From NCBI GenBank assembly GCA_037013685.1, contig CM072884.1, forward strand, positions 8,184,001 through 8,248,000: a stretch of DNA of 64,000 nt, written 5' to 3'. Each line of letters starts with the position of its first letter. Position 1 is the stretch's first letter. Under the pieces are notes generated by a model. That model was not told the DNA's origin. It did no database searches and saw only the letters and a program-made list of their open reading frames with translations. This DNA comes from Acridotheres tristis (lineage: Eukaryota > Chordata > Aves > Passeriformes > Sturnidae). This document shows positions 1 to 10,330 of the stretch, in pieces. A program made the position numbers and the translations under genes.

Positions 1-2690
1 CCTGAAGAATCATCTTTTAAAAACCTAGACACGCAATTCATGGTATAATTTGTTTTTCATTCTATTTGCACTCCTTAACATTCCACTTCATTTTCCATAC
101 TTTACATTGCACATTTATATTGCATTAGAAATGTATTGCTTCCTTACACAGAAATTCTGTTCTGTTGCTCACTGTCTCAGTGACATACTCCTCCCTGAGG
201 AAAGCTTCTTTGTTCAAGCTGTCCTTTAATCAAGATTAACTTCAGCTTGTATGGTCAGGCATGAAGGAAACGTTAGAGATTAGCAGAGCTTCTGGTAGAG
301 AAATTGTTTATGAGACAGAGATGAGTGGCAGAAAAACTATTTCTTTTGTCATATATCTGATGCCTCTGAGCTTAAGTACAAGGGGATGAGCACGGACACA
401 GCTTCTTTTTAGTTTTAATTATAGTAGATTAATTATTCCTATGGTACTGCTTAGGCAGTCAAAATACCATACAGAAATAAAGTCAGAATCTGTGTAGGAC
501 TTTTACATATAAGTTTGTTACCTGCTTGCTTAGAAATGTAAATTGAGCACATTCAATACATTGCTACAATACATTCAATTAATAACAATACAATTCAATT
601 CATAACAATAGATATTTTACTCTTGAGTTTCTCATTGCATTAAAAAAGTAAGCAAACCACAGCCTAAAGTAAGTAAAGTGCAAATCTTGCATCATAACTG
701 TTAAAACCAATTGTTAACAATTGATTCTAAAAAAGCAAATGTCTGGGAACACTAAAAGATTAAATAAGGTGAGCTTCATGAGTGGCTGCTGAAACTGTCA
801 CTGAAAGGATGATAGTCCACATTCATAGATGTGTTATACTGATAACAGCTCTGATTTAAATAGATTTATATTTTTGAGCTGCTTTCATCTTAATAGATTT
901 ACTTTATAACAAAAAAAGGAACTAACCAGACTTTTCCCCCTAGTTCATCAACTCCCTGTCATTTTTGCTCCTAAATGGACACAGTTGAGACATAGGGCAG
1001 AGCTTCCTTCTGAAACTTTAAATAAATTCATTTAACGTAGACAGGATGTTTAAAATAGTAGAGAGAAATTCTTAATTTCAGTGATCTATAACTGTACTGA
1101 TGGTAAGGCACAGGAGTAAGTTCAGAAGTATTGTGGGTCTAAACAGAGATGACTAAATAAATGGGTATCTAATAGGCATGGAGATTGAAAGCATGGGAAG
1201 GACCATCCACTGCCAACAGGCCTAACTATGCGTGACAAGCTTTAAAAAAATTCCACATCCTAAAGTAGTAAACTTTTGCTTCAAAAGGAACATTTTCTAA
1301 TTTTTTTCTCCTTTCGATGAAATTTTGCTAGTCCATACCTAAATGGTTGGGTACATGGCAAATCAAAATTCTGTCTCCTTCTGTTGATAAACAGTGTTCC
1401 TAAGCATAATATTTACCAAAGTATAATATTTTATAAAGGGAAGTTATTTTTACAACTTTGAATCTTAATTACCGGACTTCTGTGTCCATTCTTTCTACCC
1501 AGGACCCCATCAAAATCTAGTCTTAGGAAGCTGGTTACCTAAGAGAAGCATCAATAGTTATCAAAAAGTGTTGGTTTGGTCTGGTCTGTGTCTTTGCTTC
1601 TGCAGTGACTGCAGTGATAAATAGCACTATACTTTGGAAGTGGAAGATAATTGATTGGACCTTTTCCTTGCATTTACCCTGCTACTTCTTTCCCCTCTGG
1701 GGTTGTGCAGTTTAATTTGCCATTGATTCTTTAATGATTATAATGTCATAGAGAAGCCAGTGTTTATCTTCATTGTGCACTCTGGACAAGGCTTTGGATC
1801 TGAATCTTTTCTTGCACGTTCTGGTGAAGGTCTGTGGCCATTTGATACAGAGTGAGGTGAGGTTTCAGGGCAGCTGAAGTGTCTGTGGTGAGTGCATCCT
1901 TCTCCTGTCACTGGCAACATCTAATTAGTGCCAGTCCTTATTCTGAAGTATTAGGTCAGACACCAAAAAACTAATTGCAGAGAATTGCATCTTGAGTCCC
2001 TTTGGTTACAGTACATTTCTGGTTTCTTCCACTGTTGTGTAGTGCAAGAATTGTGGTAGATGACGAAAAGGTATATCTTGTTTCTCTTTTGCTGGACTCA
2101 GCATCTATCTGAAAACCATTCTGATGACAACCCTTTCTACTTTATCTTTCCTAATCAGGGCTACTCTTTCAGAAGCTCTGTACCCTAAATAAAGAGAATT
2201 AGCCTACTATTCAGGATTGTATTCAAGGAATACCTACAAAATTTGTTTTTAAACTGTAGACTAAAAAGCGTTGTTTTCATATTAAAATTATTTGGCTTCA
2301 TGAAAGTTGCCTTCACTGAAATTTTCTGTAAGAATAATATTTTTAATGACACAGAGAATTTCATGTTTTAGAATGAAATATTACATTTCAAACATAAGCT
2401 TAGAAGCAAAATAAGAGGGTGGAAAAGCTTTTAACTAAACAGCCAAGCACTCATGGTCAGAGCTCCCTGTGGAGCTCTGTCAGTACAGAGATTAAAAAGA
2501 AGTCTTAATCTACCAGTAAAGTAAATGCAAGAGAGATATGGAAAGACTAAATGTTGGATTTATGCATGGCATACCTTCATTGAGAAGATGAGTGCCATCA
2601 GGTATGCTCCTGGGATTCATTTCTTCCCTGCAACTTTATAGTTGAGGTCAGTTGACTTTGGCTTAAGATGAAAATTTATTTTTCATTAAA
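1..2690 (+). other. ROBO1 upstream intron, unique AT-rich DNA
   Basis: No exon or recognisable repeat is visible. The sequence is AT-rich with scattered short T and A runs. The only frame in it of 60 or more codons (1738-1920, minus) has no recognisable domain. A perfect 9-bp inverted repeat sits at 2458-2479 and is listed separately. Intron status is inferred from the splice acceptor at 5361-5362. The noncoding first exon and promoter of this transcript are therefore expected further upstream, outside the window. Confidence 0.6.
2458..2479. repeat. Perfect 9-bp hairpin
   Basis: The arms CAGAGCTCC (2458-2466) and GGAGCTCTG (2471-2479) are exact reverse complements separated by the loop CTGT. 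The flanking bases do not extend the stem. It could fold in RNA or DNA, but nothing around it points to a function. Confidence 0.6.
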
Positions 2691-2694
2691 ATAG

Positions 2695-3260
2695 AGTTGG
2701 ATGGTGAGAAAAAGACAAAAATTAAAATTCTCCCCGTCCTGCCCTTCTTGTTTTTCCTAGGCTCAACTCCATCTCTTCATCCTCAACTCTTCTACCTCTG
2801 CTACCCTACTTTTCCCTGCAGGGGGATGGGGAACTGGAGATGGTGGTCAGTCCGTAAGAGCTTCTCTATGCCTTTTTTCCTCCTCATACTTTTTCCCTCT
2901 GCTCCAGAGCAGTTAGTTCCCATGGGCTGTAATCATTCAGGATAAACTTGCTCCTGAATGGACTGCAGCTTTCTCCAGGGAACATTCACCTGGGGCCCTC
3001 CATGGATACCTGCTCTTCAGCATAGCTGTCTCCATGGGAGAAAGGGAAATCTGTTCAGGCACCTGAAGCATCTCTTTTCTCTCCTCCTTCTTCACCTCAG
3101 TGTTCCTTTACCTCACATTGCAATGACAATGTAAATCTTGAAATGAAAGTGGGTTTTTTGTGGTTTTGTTTGAAGAAGCAAAATCAAAGGGCAGCCTCCT
3201 CAGCTTTTTGTTAGAAACAACGTTCAGCCTTGTGTTCGTGGCAGAAAGTAAGGTGAAGAA
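2695..3260 (+). mobile_element. Avian endogenous-retrovirus-type LTR fragment, 5'-truncated
   Basis: The order of features matches an LTR family I recognise from bird genomes. First comes an A-rich stretch, then a pyrimidine-rich CTTCTT...CTAGGCTCAACT block, then GCAGGGGGATGGGGAACTGG at 2819-2838. After that come blocks of the kind CTCC(A)...CCATGGG(CTGCAG) around 2900-3040, and finally a CTTCTTCACCTC stretch. The canonical TG start of the LTR is not present, so the copy begins internally, and the 3' limit is soft. A diverged copy in the opposite orientation is at 36165-36714. The 82-codon frame at 2697-2945 lies inside it and is a by-product of the repeat. No internal retroviral genes flank it. 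I do not assign a family name. Confidence 0.6.
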
Positions 3261-4429
3261 ACAATGTGAGTCTGAAAATTAACTAGTAAATAGCTTTACA
3301 GAGTAAACCTGTATTACTGTACAGAGAAAGAGATGGATTTTCTAAGGGCCTGAGCCTCATTTCAGTCTTGGAGTCAAATCATGAATAGCATTTAGAGTAG
3401 CATGTAACACCTTGGCCATTAATTGCTATTAAGTCTGCCATTAAGATCTGTCAAGGTGTTTGAAACAGAAGAGCAGCCATATGAGTGATAGGGGAAATTA
3501 AAGGAATGCAAGTAGAAGGAACCTGGAGTTTTTGTGTGCAGTGTGGTTAAAATGAGGAAAAAAGAAATAATATATTTTGTAGGATACAGGTGATTGTAAT
3601 ACAAAATGGATTATTATTATTATTACTTCTAGTTGCTAAGATAGTAGAGGTGCAGGTACAGCACAAAAAGAAAATTTAAAATGCAACATGTGTAGGAAAT
3701 GGAATCTGGTCATATGAAACTTATTTATGCATTTTTGAACATCCAAAAGTGTCAGGTGGCACTGAATGCTCCCAGTAGTCATGCAACTCTTCAATCTGTA
3801 GTCATTAAATATGTATTAGGTTTACAGATGCAAGTCCTCTGTCCCTACAGGTTGAGCAAGTGACTGGTGTCACTGTAGTTTTCTTCACTATTACAATTAT
3901 GTCTGCTGGCATTTAGGATATAGGATTCATCATCAAAACTGGTCATCTCATTAACTACAAGGAGGACAAGGAGAGTGGAATAAGAAATGTAGTTGTAAAG
4001 TTATCAAGGTCTAACATAATTATTACTTGCTGGAGTGGATTTTGATGTGTCAATGTACATCAGATTTACAGTTGCTTGGTGGTCTCTAATTGTTGGTTAG
4101 GGTCAGGCAATTTGGTACATCTCATAACTTGATAGACACTTAAAACAGTGTCTCTTTTCACCATCAAGATCTTGATATGCACCCCAGATAATGCAGTATT
4201 CCGTATATTTCATATTCAAATGCATTTTGGGTTGTATTGCGAGAAAGGACCTTTAAGAAGAACAAAAGACTCAAAGAACCTCACCCAAAATAAACCATCC
4301 AAAACAATAAATCAGATTTCAGATTGTGTATTTAAATATCAAAAAAACATCTTACTACTTTTAGAAATCTACTGAAATCACCTGAAAAACACCATATGCA
4401 TTTTAGAAAGCTTTAGAGGGAAGGTGTTT
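3261..4429 (+). other. Upstream intron, no gene or named repeat seen
   Basis: AT-rich unique sequence. A short (TTA)n-like stretch occurs near 3611-3625. The small open frames at 3419-3604 (minus) and 4148-4375 (plus) have no recognisable protein features and no splice context. Confidence 0.5.
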
Positions 4430-4590
4430 ACAACAGGCTGAAAATAACACCTGAGGCCCAGGGAGGCCGTGGGGTCTCCCTGTCTGGGGACATTTCTGTG
4501 TAACCTGCTCCAGGTAACTCTTCCTTGGCAGCGGATTGGACTGGATAATCTTCTGGGGTCCCTTCCAATCCTAACAATTCCATGATTTCT
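4430..4590 (+). mobile_element. CR1 LINE 3' end (sense +)
   Basis: The segment follows the 3' untranslated end of avian CR1. It has an AACAGGCTG-like start, GAGGCC...GGGGTCTCCCTGTCTGGGGACATT, then CTGCTCCAGGTAACTC, GGATTGGACTGGATAATCTTCTGGGGTCCCTTCCAATCCTA, and ends in a CCATGATTTCT octamer-like tail. The copy is severely 5'-truncated, as is usual for CR1, and diverged. The 96-codon minus-strand frame at 4378-4668 is antisense to it and is not a gene. Confidence 0.85.
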
Positions 4591-5362
4591 GGACAAGTCT
4601 ATAGTAAGCAATAACATAAGTGAAGAGTAAACCAATGAGTTGGATATGATGAAATGACTTTTAAGCACAGGTAGAGCTGTGAATGCTTTTTAATCTACAG
4701 ATGTGGTGGTCAGAAAAATGCCTCTAAAAGTCATACTTTGGTTAAAAATATTTTGATTTTTTTATTCAAAATATTGTTTTCCTTCCTAAGATTCCATTTT
4801 CCTGTCAATCAGCTGAAAGCATTCTGCCCTTAAGAACATAGAAATTCACCAGAAAATTGTTTTAAGTGTTCAAGTTATTACTGGATAAAATTATCCCTAA
4901 TCCTCCTTTAGCAAAACATAATTTCATAAGAGTAAAGTGAAGTTTTAACCCTGCTTTCATAGTAAGCTGAATAGCCTTAACAGTGTTTTCAACTTATGCA
5001 AGGGTTTAAGCATTTCCTTGCACTGAGATGTGTTAATCATGTACTTAATTATTTTGCTGAGGTGATCAATTTCTTTAATAACTTAACCAAACAACATGCA
5101 GCACTTTAAAACACATGTGCACTATGGGGATCCTCGTGTCTCCCTTTAAAACATCTGGTTTGGGGTTGTCTGCTCTGCCAGCATAGCTAATATTCTGGTT
5201 GTGGTTTTCAACTGCCTAACTGTTAGATAATTTAACATTGTTTTAATAGCTAAAGCTGTATCGAAACCAGCATTCTTCACAGAATTGCTCTGGACAAAAA
5301 CATTTGGAAGTACCTCAATTTATCATTAATTCTTCTCTTCTTATTTCCATGGTGTCCTGCAG
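4591..5362 (+). other. Upstream intron ending in the ROBO1 splice acceptor
   Basis: No repeat is recognised. The last part, 5328-5362, is pyrimidine-rich (ATTCTTCTCTTCTTATTTCC...) and ends TCCTGCAG at 5355-5362, a good 3' splice site with the AG at 5361-5362. This places the start of the following exon at 5363. Confidence 0.65.
5355..5362 (+). promoter_or_regulatory. 3' splice acceptor of the ROBO1 exon
   Basis: TCCTGCAG follows a pyrimidine-rich stretch, and the AG at 5361-5362 precedes exon base G5363. Because it lies within the 5'UTR side, it implies at least one upstream noncoding exon. An alternative reading, in which transcription starts just upstream with no splicing, cannot be excluded without transcripts. 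Confidence 0.65.
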
Positions 5363-5503
5363 GTGACATTGACGTTAGCACTGCCGAGCTGGTGTAATGC
5401 AAGGAGGGACACATCATGAAATGGAAATATTATCCTTTTCTGGCTGTAGTAGCTGTATTCAGCCTTTCCAGATGCCATCAGTTACTGGGTCAGCTCATTC
5501 CAG
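5363..5503 (+). CDS. ROBO1: ROBO1 first coding exon (5'UTR plus signal peptide), coding part 5416-5503
   Basis: ROBO1 is a single-pass Ig/fibronectin-III receptor for SLIT proteins on growth cones and migrating cells. This exon has 53 nt of 5'UTR and then ATG at 5416. The 29 complete codons begin MKWKYYPFLAVVAVF and end GQLIP, and a final G starts a split codon before the donor GTAGGT at 5504. The known amniote long-isoform ROBO1 N-terminus has the same frame: MKWK, then PFL, a hydrophobic core, SLS, H and QLIP, with the next codon Asp (G|AC), so phase 1 fits. The sequence is a typical signal peptide, with a lysine-containing n-region, a core at about residues 8-17 and a likely cleavage just before or near Gln26. 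The start is supported by an in-frame TAA at 5395-5397 and A at -3. The rest of the gene lies beyond the window on the + strand. ROBO2 is unlikely because its known N-terminus differs. Confidence 0.9.
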
Positions 5504-5509
5504 GTAGGT
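5504..5509 (+). promoter_or_regulatory. ROBO1: 5' splice donor of the ROBO1 exon
   Basis: CAG|GTAGGT at the end of the signal-peptide exon is close to the donor consensus. The cut leaves one base of a split codon, as in the known ROBO1 gene. A second GT four bases downstream (5508-5509, GGTACC) is a weaker alternative. Confidence 0.85.
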
Positions 5510-8500
5510 ACCTTTTATTTAAGCATAAATGTTCGTGGGTTTTGCTGTCTGTGTGCATGAATACATCTGAAGTTCTCTCTGGGTGTTAAAACGTGTGTAT
5601 GTGTGGAGTTAAGAAAGTTGAGACTCAATCTGCGTGCATAACATACAGAATTTGGTAATTTATTTGTATTGTCTGTGCTGCTGTGATGGGGTTTTTTTGA
5701 CTGCCAATATAGAAAATGAGTGGCATGAAAATATGAGAAGGTTAAGGTGGCTATTAAAGCATTCCTTTGATTAGCACAATCGGTGGGGGGAAGACACAGA
5801 GTGCAGAAACAGACTTGAATATCAAAGAGAATTGGAAATCTATAGAGAACCTTCCTGAAGAAAGGGCAAAATAGCAACTGGGGAATGCTGAAATGCAGTG
5901 TTTCAGTGAGGCCCAGAGATCAGGGATTGTCTTGGTGCTTACATATGGTAATTCTTACCAGTGCAGAGAGGAGTAATGTGTATAAAAATGGCAAGATGCT
6001 GTCCAACTTTATAAAGAAGGTGGTGGTAAAATAAGGAATCTGTATCATTTCAGCAAATAGTGGATTTTTTTTTTTCCTAGTAACACAAAGAAAACAAAAT
6101 GTTTTGTTTATATATAGGTTTTTGTTTAAGAATAAGTCTCTAAAAGCAGCTTCCAAGTAATTCTGAATAATTTTCAATATTTGTAAAGAAAAATCTAAAC
6201 AGACTCTGCTCAGTTCCACTAATGATGTACAACCTTCCAGGAGAACACAATTATATATACATATAAAAAAGTGGCATGCTGGTTTTTAATGGTTGCTTTT
6301 TCTGCTTTCAATCTGAATAATAATTTGGAAGACTTTACTGGCTGAATTTCTAATTTGATTACATGGTGAATGCAGAATTTTGTGGCTGTATGATTCTCTT
6401 CTCCATATTTCTGGGCAACTAGCTCAAATATAGACCACAGAATGAAAAGAGAAAGGAAAAAGATTTCCTCAAGGATTTGTTCACCTGTATCGAATGGTGG
6501 TTCACAGAAAATAAAATAAGGGGATGAATTTTTTTGTGGGTTTTTTCCTGTATTTTTTTTTTGTTGGTTTCAAATGCAGAAAGACTCCAGAATAAAGGAA
6601 GATGTAAGTTAAAATTATCATTTTAAAAGTTTGACCTCAGACTTCAAACATAATCTCAAAGCAATTTACCTGTCACAAAGACATCTACTGCTCATTTTAA
6701 AAGGAATGCCTGCAAATCCAAATGTATTTGCGTCATAGCTACCGCCATCCACTTGCATTGGTTTCAATTTAGTCTTTAGTTTTGTAGTCTTTACTAAAAA
6801 GACTGTTTTCATTGTATTACTTTTTCTATCAAATTAGTTTCAGAATCAAATCACAGGTGGCATTTTGATTTTTGTCCCTGCTTTGTAATTTTCATCACAG
6901 ACCTCAGACTTGAACCAAGAGATTACTGTACTTGGCCAGACATCAGCATGCTGAGCCTGGCTGGCAGGGTGCCAGGAGTGTGATTATCACAAAAGATCAA
7001 ATAAAGCAGGATTATTTTTTTTTCCTTTAAGTAGTTCATCCCATTCATTTTGCTCTTTTCATGTCTATTCCTTACAAAGGCATGTCTCTTTTAATTTTCT
7101 TTTCAATGTACAGAGAGAGAGAACTGTGAAAAATCTCAAACTTTTTCCTTAATTTAGTGAGGGAAAATGAAATAATGGTTCTCTAGAATTCTGCTGCACC
7201 CATAAAAAATTTTAAAAATCAATGGAGCAATAGGTAATAGTTTTTCCTGAGGATTGCTAAAAGCACTAAGCAGCTGATATGTCTGTCATCATATTACTAC
7301 TAAATTGTGATATTTTATTACAATTAAAAACATGCTCTTAAATAACAAATTAAATGGAATTATTTTTATATCATGTATTAGAAACCTTTAAAAAATGAAA
7401 TGTTATGGTTTCAAACTCTCCAAATCTGTCTTACCTAAAAATTGAAATTATTCCAACCTTACTGATGATGTAGTTTGTCATATGAAATTATAGTTATAAG
7501 AAATGTGTTAGAGCTTACTCTCAGATCTGAAATACACAGCTTCAGTAAAATGTGATGAATTTTAATAATCATCTGATAACTTTGAAACATTTGTTGTAGT
7601 TTCTGCTGAATCTTCTCATATATTCTTGTTGAGTCTCACTCTTTTGCATATGGGGTCCACAGGGAAGCACTGTCTCCCCCCCTTTATTAAAATCATGGCT
7701 GAGCCTTTCATCTCATGTCATTACATCTTACCTCTAATTCACATATAAAATACACTCACAATTCCACTATGGCTGTCTCCTGAGGCATAAAGTATCTCTG
7801 CCTTGGCACATCTTTATTTAATCAGGGATTGAACATTATCTAGGAAAGATGTGATTTTTTTTTTTCTTTCCGTGCCAGTTGCTCTGCATATTTAAAAGCT
7901 GAAGAACTTGATAGCTGATTTTAGAGTGCACTGATTTAAGAAAACATGGCATTAACTAATGACATGGTATATTTAGATGCATATGTTGAGCTCTGTGTTT
8001 TTAGTTAAGTGTTTTAAAGTTACCAGTTACTAGATTCGCAAAAAACAAGAACAAAAAACCAAAAGTATTCATGATATACAGCAGAATATGTTAATAATTT
8101 GAACAGATTTTTTTTTTTTCCTTTTCAACATCAATAACTGCAAGCTTACACATTTTTGGAATGCTAATAAAGACAACAGTAGCATTCCTGCTGAATTTGG
8201 CAGGGTTTGGAACCTGGTTTTTTACCAGTGAGTGTTGTGGAAGGTGTCTCCATCTGAACTGGAGCAGAGTCCACTTGTGTTGTATGTCGTCAACCCTTGA
8301 GCCTCACAGAGATACCTGCACAAAAAAAGTCTCGTAAGAACGTGACAAATTTGTCAGCTGAAAACAAACAAAAAAAAAACAAACAAAAGTTTTGAATGCT
8401 CCTGATAGAGCATAATAGATTTTTGCAACAGAATTCCTCTCTAGGTCTTAGGAAGATCAGGAAAGTACCTTTTTTGAACCCAGATTTTTGAGAAATTTTT

Positions 8501-10164
8501 GACAGGAGCTTCTAGACCTCTGTGGTTTGCAATTAACTGTGCATTGTTTCTCCAGAAAATAGGTATCCTTGAAGAGATGCATATATATAATATAGCATAA
8601 GATATATAAAGCATACACCATCAAATATAAATTTGAGAAATTATTCATGGGAGTAAGTGTAAAAAATCCATAAAATAAACAACTCTCTTTAGAAGCCTAC
8701 TGAAGAGGATCAGTTCAGGATTTGACTTCTCCTGGGGCAGAAAGTAATATTTAAATTTCCTTTTCCCTGATATTTCCTGGCTTATTACTGAAACACTATG
8801 GGAAATAAGTTCACCATCTTACCTTATTTGCCTGTTTTAAACAGGAGACAATTGTTCACAAAGAATACTCTTTCATTAGAGCTTTTGTCAAGTCATTCAT
8901 AATTCAGTAACGTAAGTAACTAAATATTTTGATATCTTTTTTTTTTAAGATCACTGTTAACTTTTTAGCACTCAAAATTTTGTCATCTGACTAGAGTAAA
9001 CAAGATTTGTATTTTTGACCTGTTTGTAACATTATTGAACTTGTTCTCAGAACTTGATACTTAGGATTTATATGTCTGACAAGAAATTCCACATTCTTCT
9101 AATTTCTCTGCAACCTGTGAAGGTATATTGCATAAAGATTTCCTAGCACTGGAATATCTTAATTTGCTGCTTCATAAAGAAAACCAAGGTCTTGTAATGT
9201 GCATTTAGGCATTCTTCTGTACTTTTAAAGTGCCTGAATGGATTTTTCAGTATTCAGATATTCAAAATAAATCTGTCGATGACTGAACAAGGCATTGAAT
9301 AGTACATATGAAGAACTTAGCTGGTTTTGTGGTTATGCAGGTCTTTTTCTGAGAATAATGTTTAAAAAAGGGAATGTTCAGCCAAACTCAACCAATCCAT
9401 AGATTATCTAGAGGTTATCTTTTGGCATAGGCTGAGAATCAGAGAATTGCATGCTTAATTTTTATGTAAGCTCCTGGTCATGAAGATGTAAAGGAAGAGT
9501 GAAGACTCATTGAGCTAAGAAAATTAAGTGATCTTGGCACTTCTTGAAGAGTGGTGGATACAGATTTAAATTCCCTCAATTGGGAGGTACTTGAGGATAG
9601 TTTTCACCTTTTCTGATCAAGTAATCCCACAGCACAGTTCATATTTTAAAAAAATGTCATGGAATTGTGGTTTTTTGTTATAAATTTGTATTATTTGAAA
9701 GTAAAGTGATGTTGGTAACAATTATGAGATGAGCCAGTAAGCCTTCTAAAGCCTGATTTTTAGGTCACAGAAAAAATAAGGCAAAGGTCAGAAGCAAAAA
9801 AAGTCCAAACAAAAACTTTGGACCTGAGAAGGTGCTGCTTTATCTGAGCTACAAATCTCAGAGGAATGTTAACTCTGAAGAAGGATGTGATTTAGGAGAG
9901 TCAGATTTTTAAAAATGTCCTCAAATTCCCTGCAATTTGCAATTCTGTCCTTGAATCTGAGCCCAAATGAAGACAACATTTATCTACTTGCTTTTATTCA
10001 ATACATACATATAGATATGAATCAAAGTGAGTAGCTCAGATACAGGAACCCCCATGGAATCAGGGAAGACATTAAGTTTGAAGACACATGGAAGCCATTT
10101 AGTCTACACTGGATGCACTTTTCTTTTCTTTTCCTTCCATGTGCACTCATGAATGACAACAGGA
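5510..10164 (+). other. ROBO1 intron, unique AT-rich DNA
   Basis: No exon or recognised repeat is visible. A/C-rich low-complexity patches occur near 8038-8063 and 8358-8388, and short poly-T runs near 6067, 6550, 7856 and 8108. The minus frames at 5515-5877 (120 codons) and 5920-6219 (99 codons) lie immediately downstream of the donor. They contain no recognisable domain and are treated as chance frames. Confidence 0.6.
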
Positions 10165-10330
10165 GGGAGTCCATCACTCCTTGTCCTGCTGGCTGTGCTC
10201 TCACTAGAGCATCCCATACTATGCTGGTAGCCTTCCCTAGGTCAAGGGCACAGTGCCAGCTCAAATCCAGCTCACCAACCAGGCTGCCAGATCCATCTTG
10301 TCATGCTCTTCACTTTCCATCACATAACTT
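10165..10330 (-). mobile_element. Degenerate CR1 LINE fragment (sense -)
   Basis: Read on the + strand, the stretch CCTGCTGGCTGTGCTCTCACT, then GCTGGTAGCCTTCCCTAGGTCAAGGGCACAGTGCCAGCTCAA, then CAGCTCACCAACCAGGCTGCCAGATCC follows the antisense of the CR1 reverse-transcriptase 3' region. In the consensus this reads CTGCTGGCT, then TTGGCC TTCTTGGCCACAAGGGCACA, then a block ending in a CCAGGTCC-like string. Divergence is high and the boundaries are approximate. The overlapping open frames on both strands (10022-10572) are explained by this relic and are not genes. Confidence 0.55.

Noticed and set aside
5515..5877. 120-codon minus frame just after the ROBO1 exon
   Set aside because: Antisense to the start of the intron, no domain, and composition like the surrounding intron.
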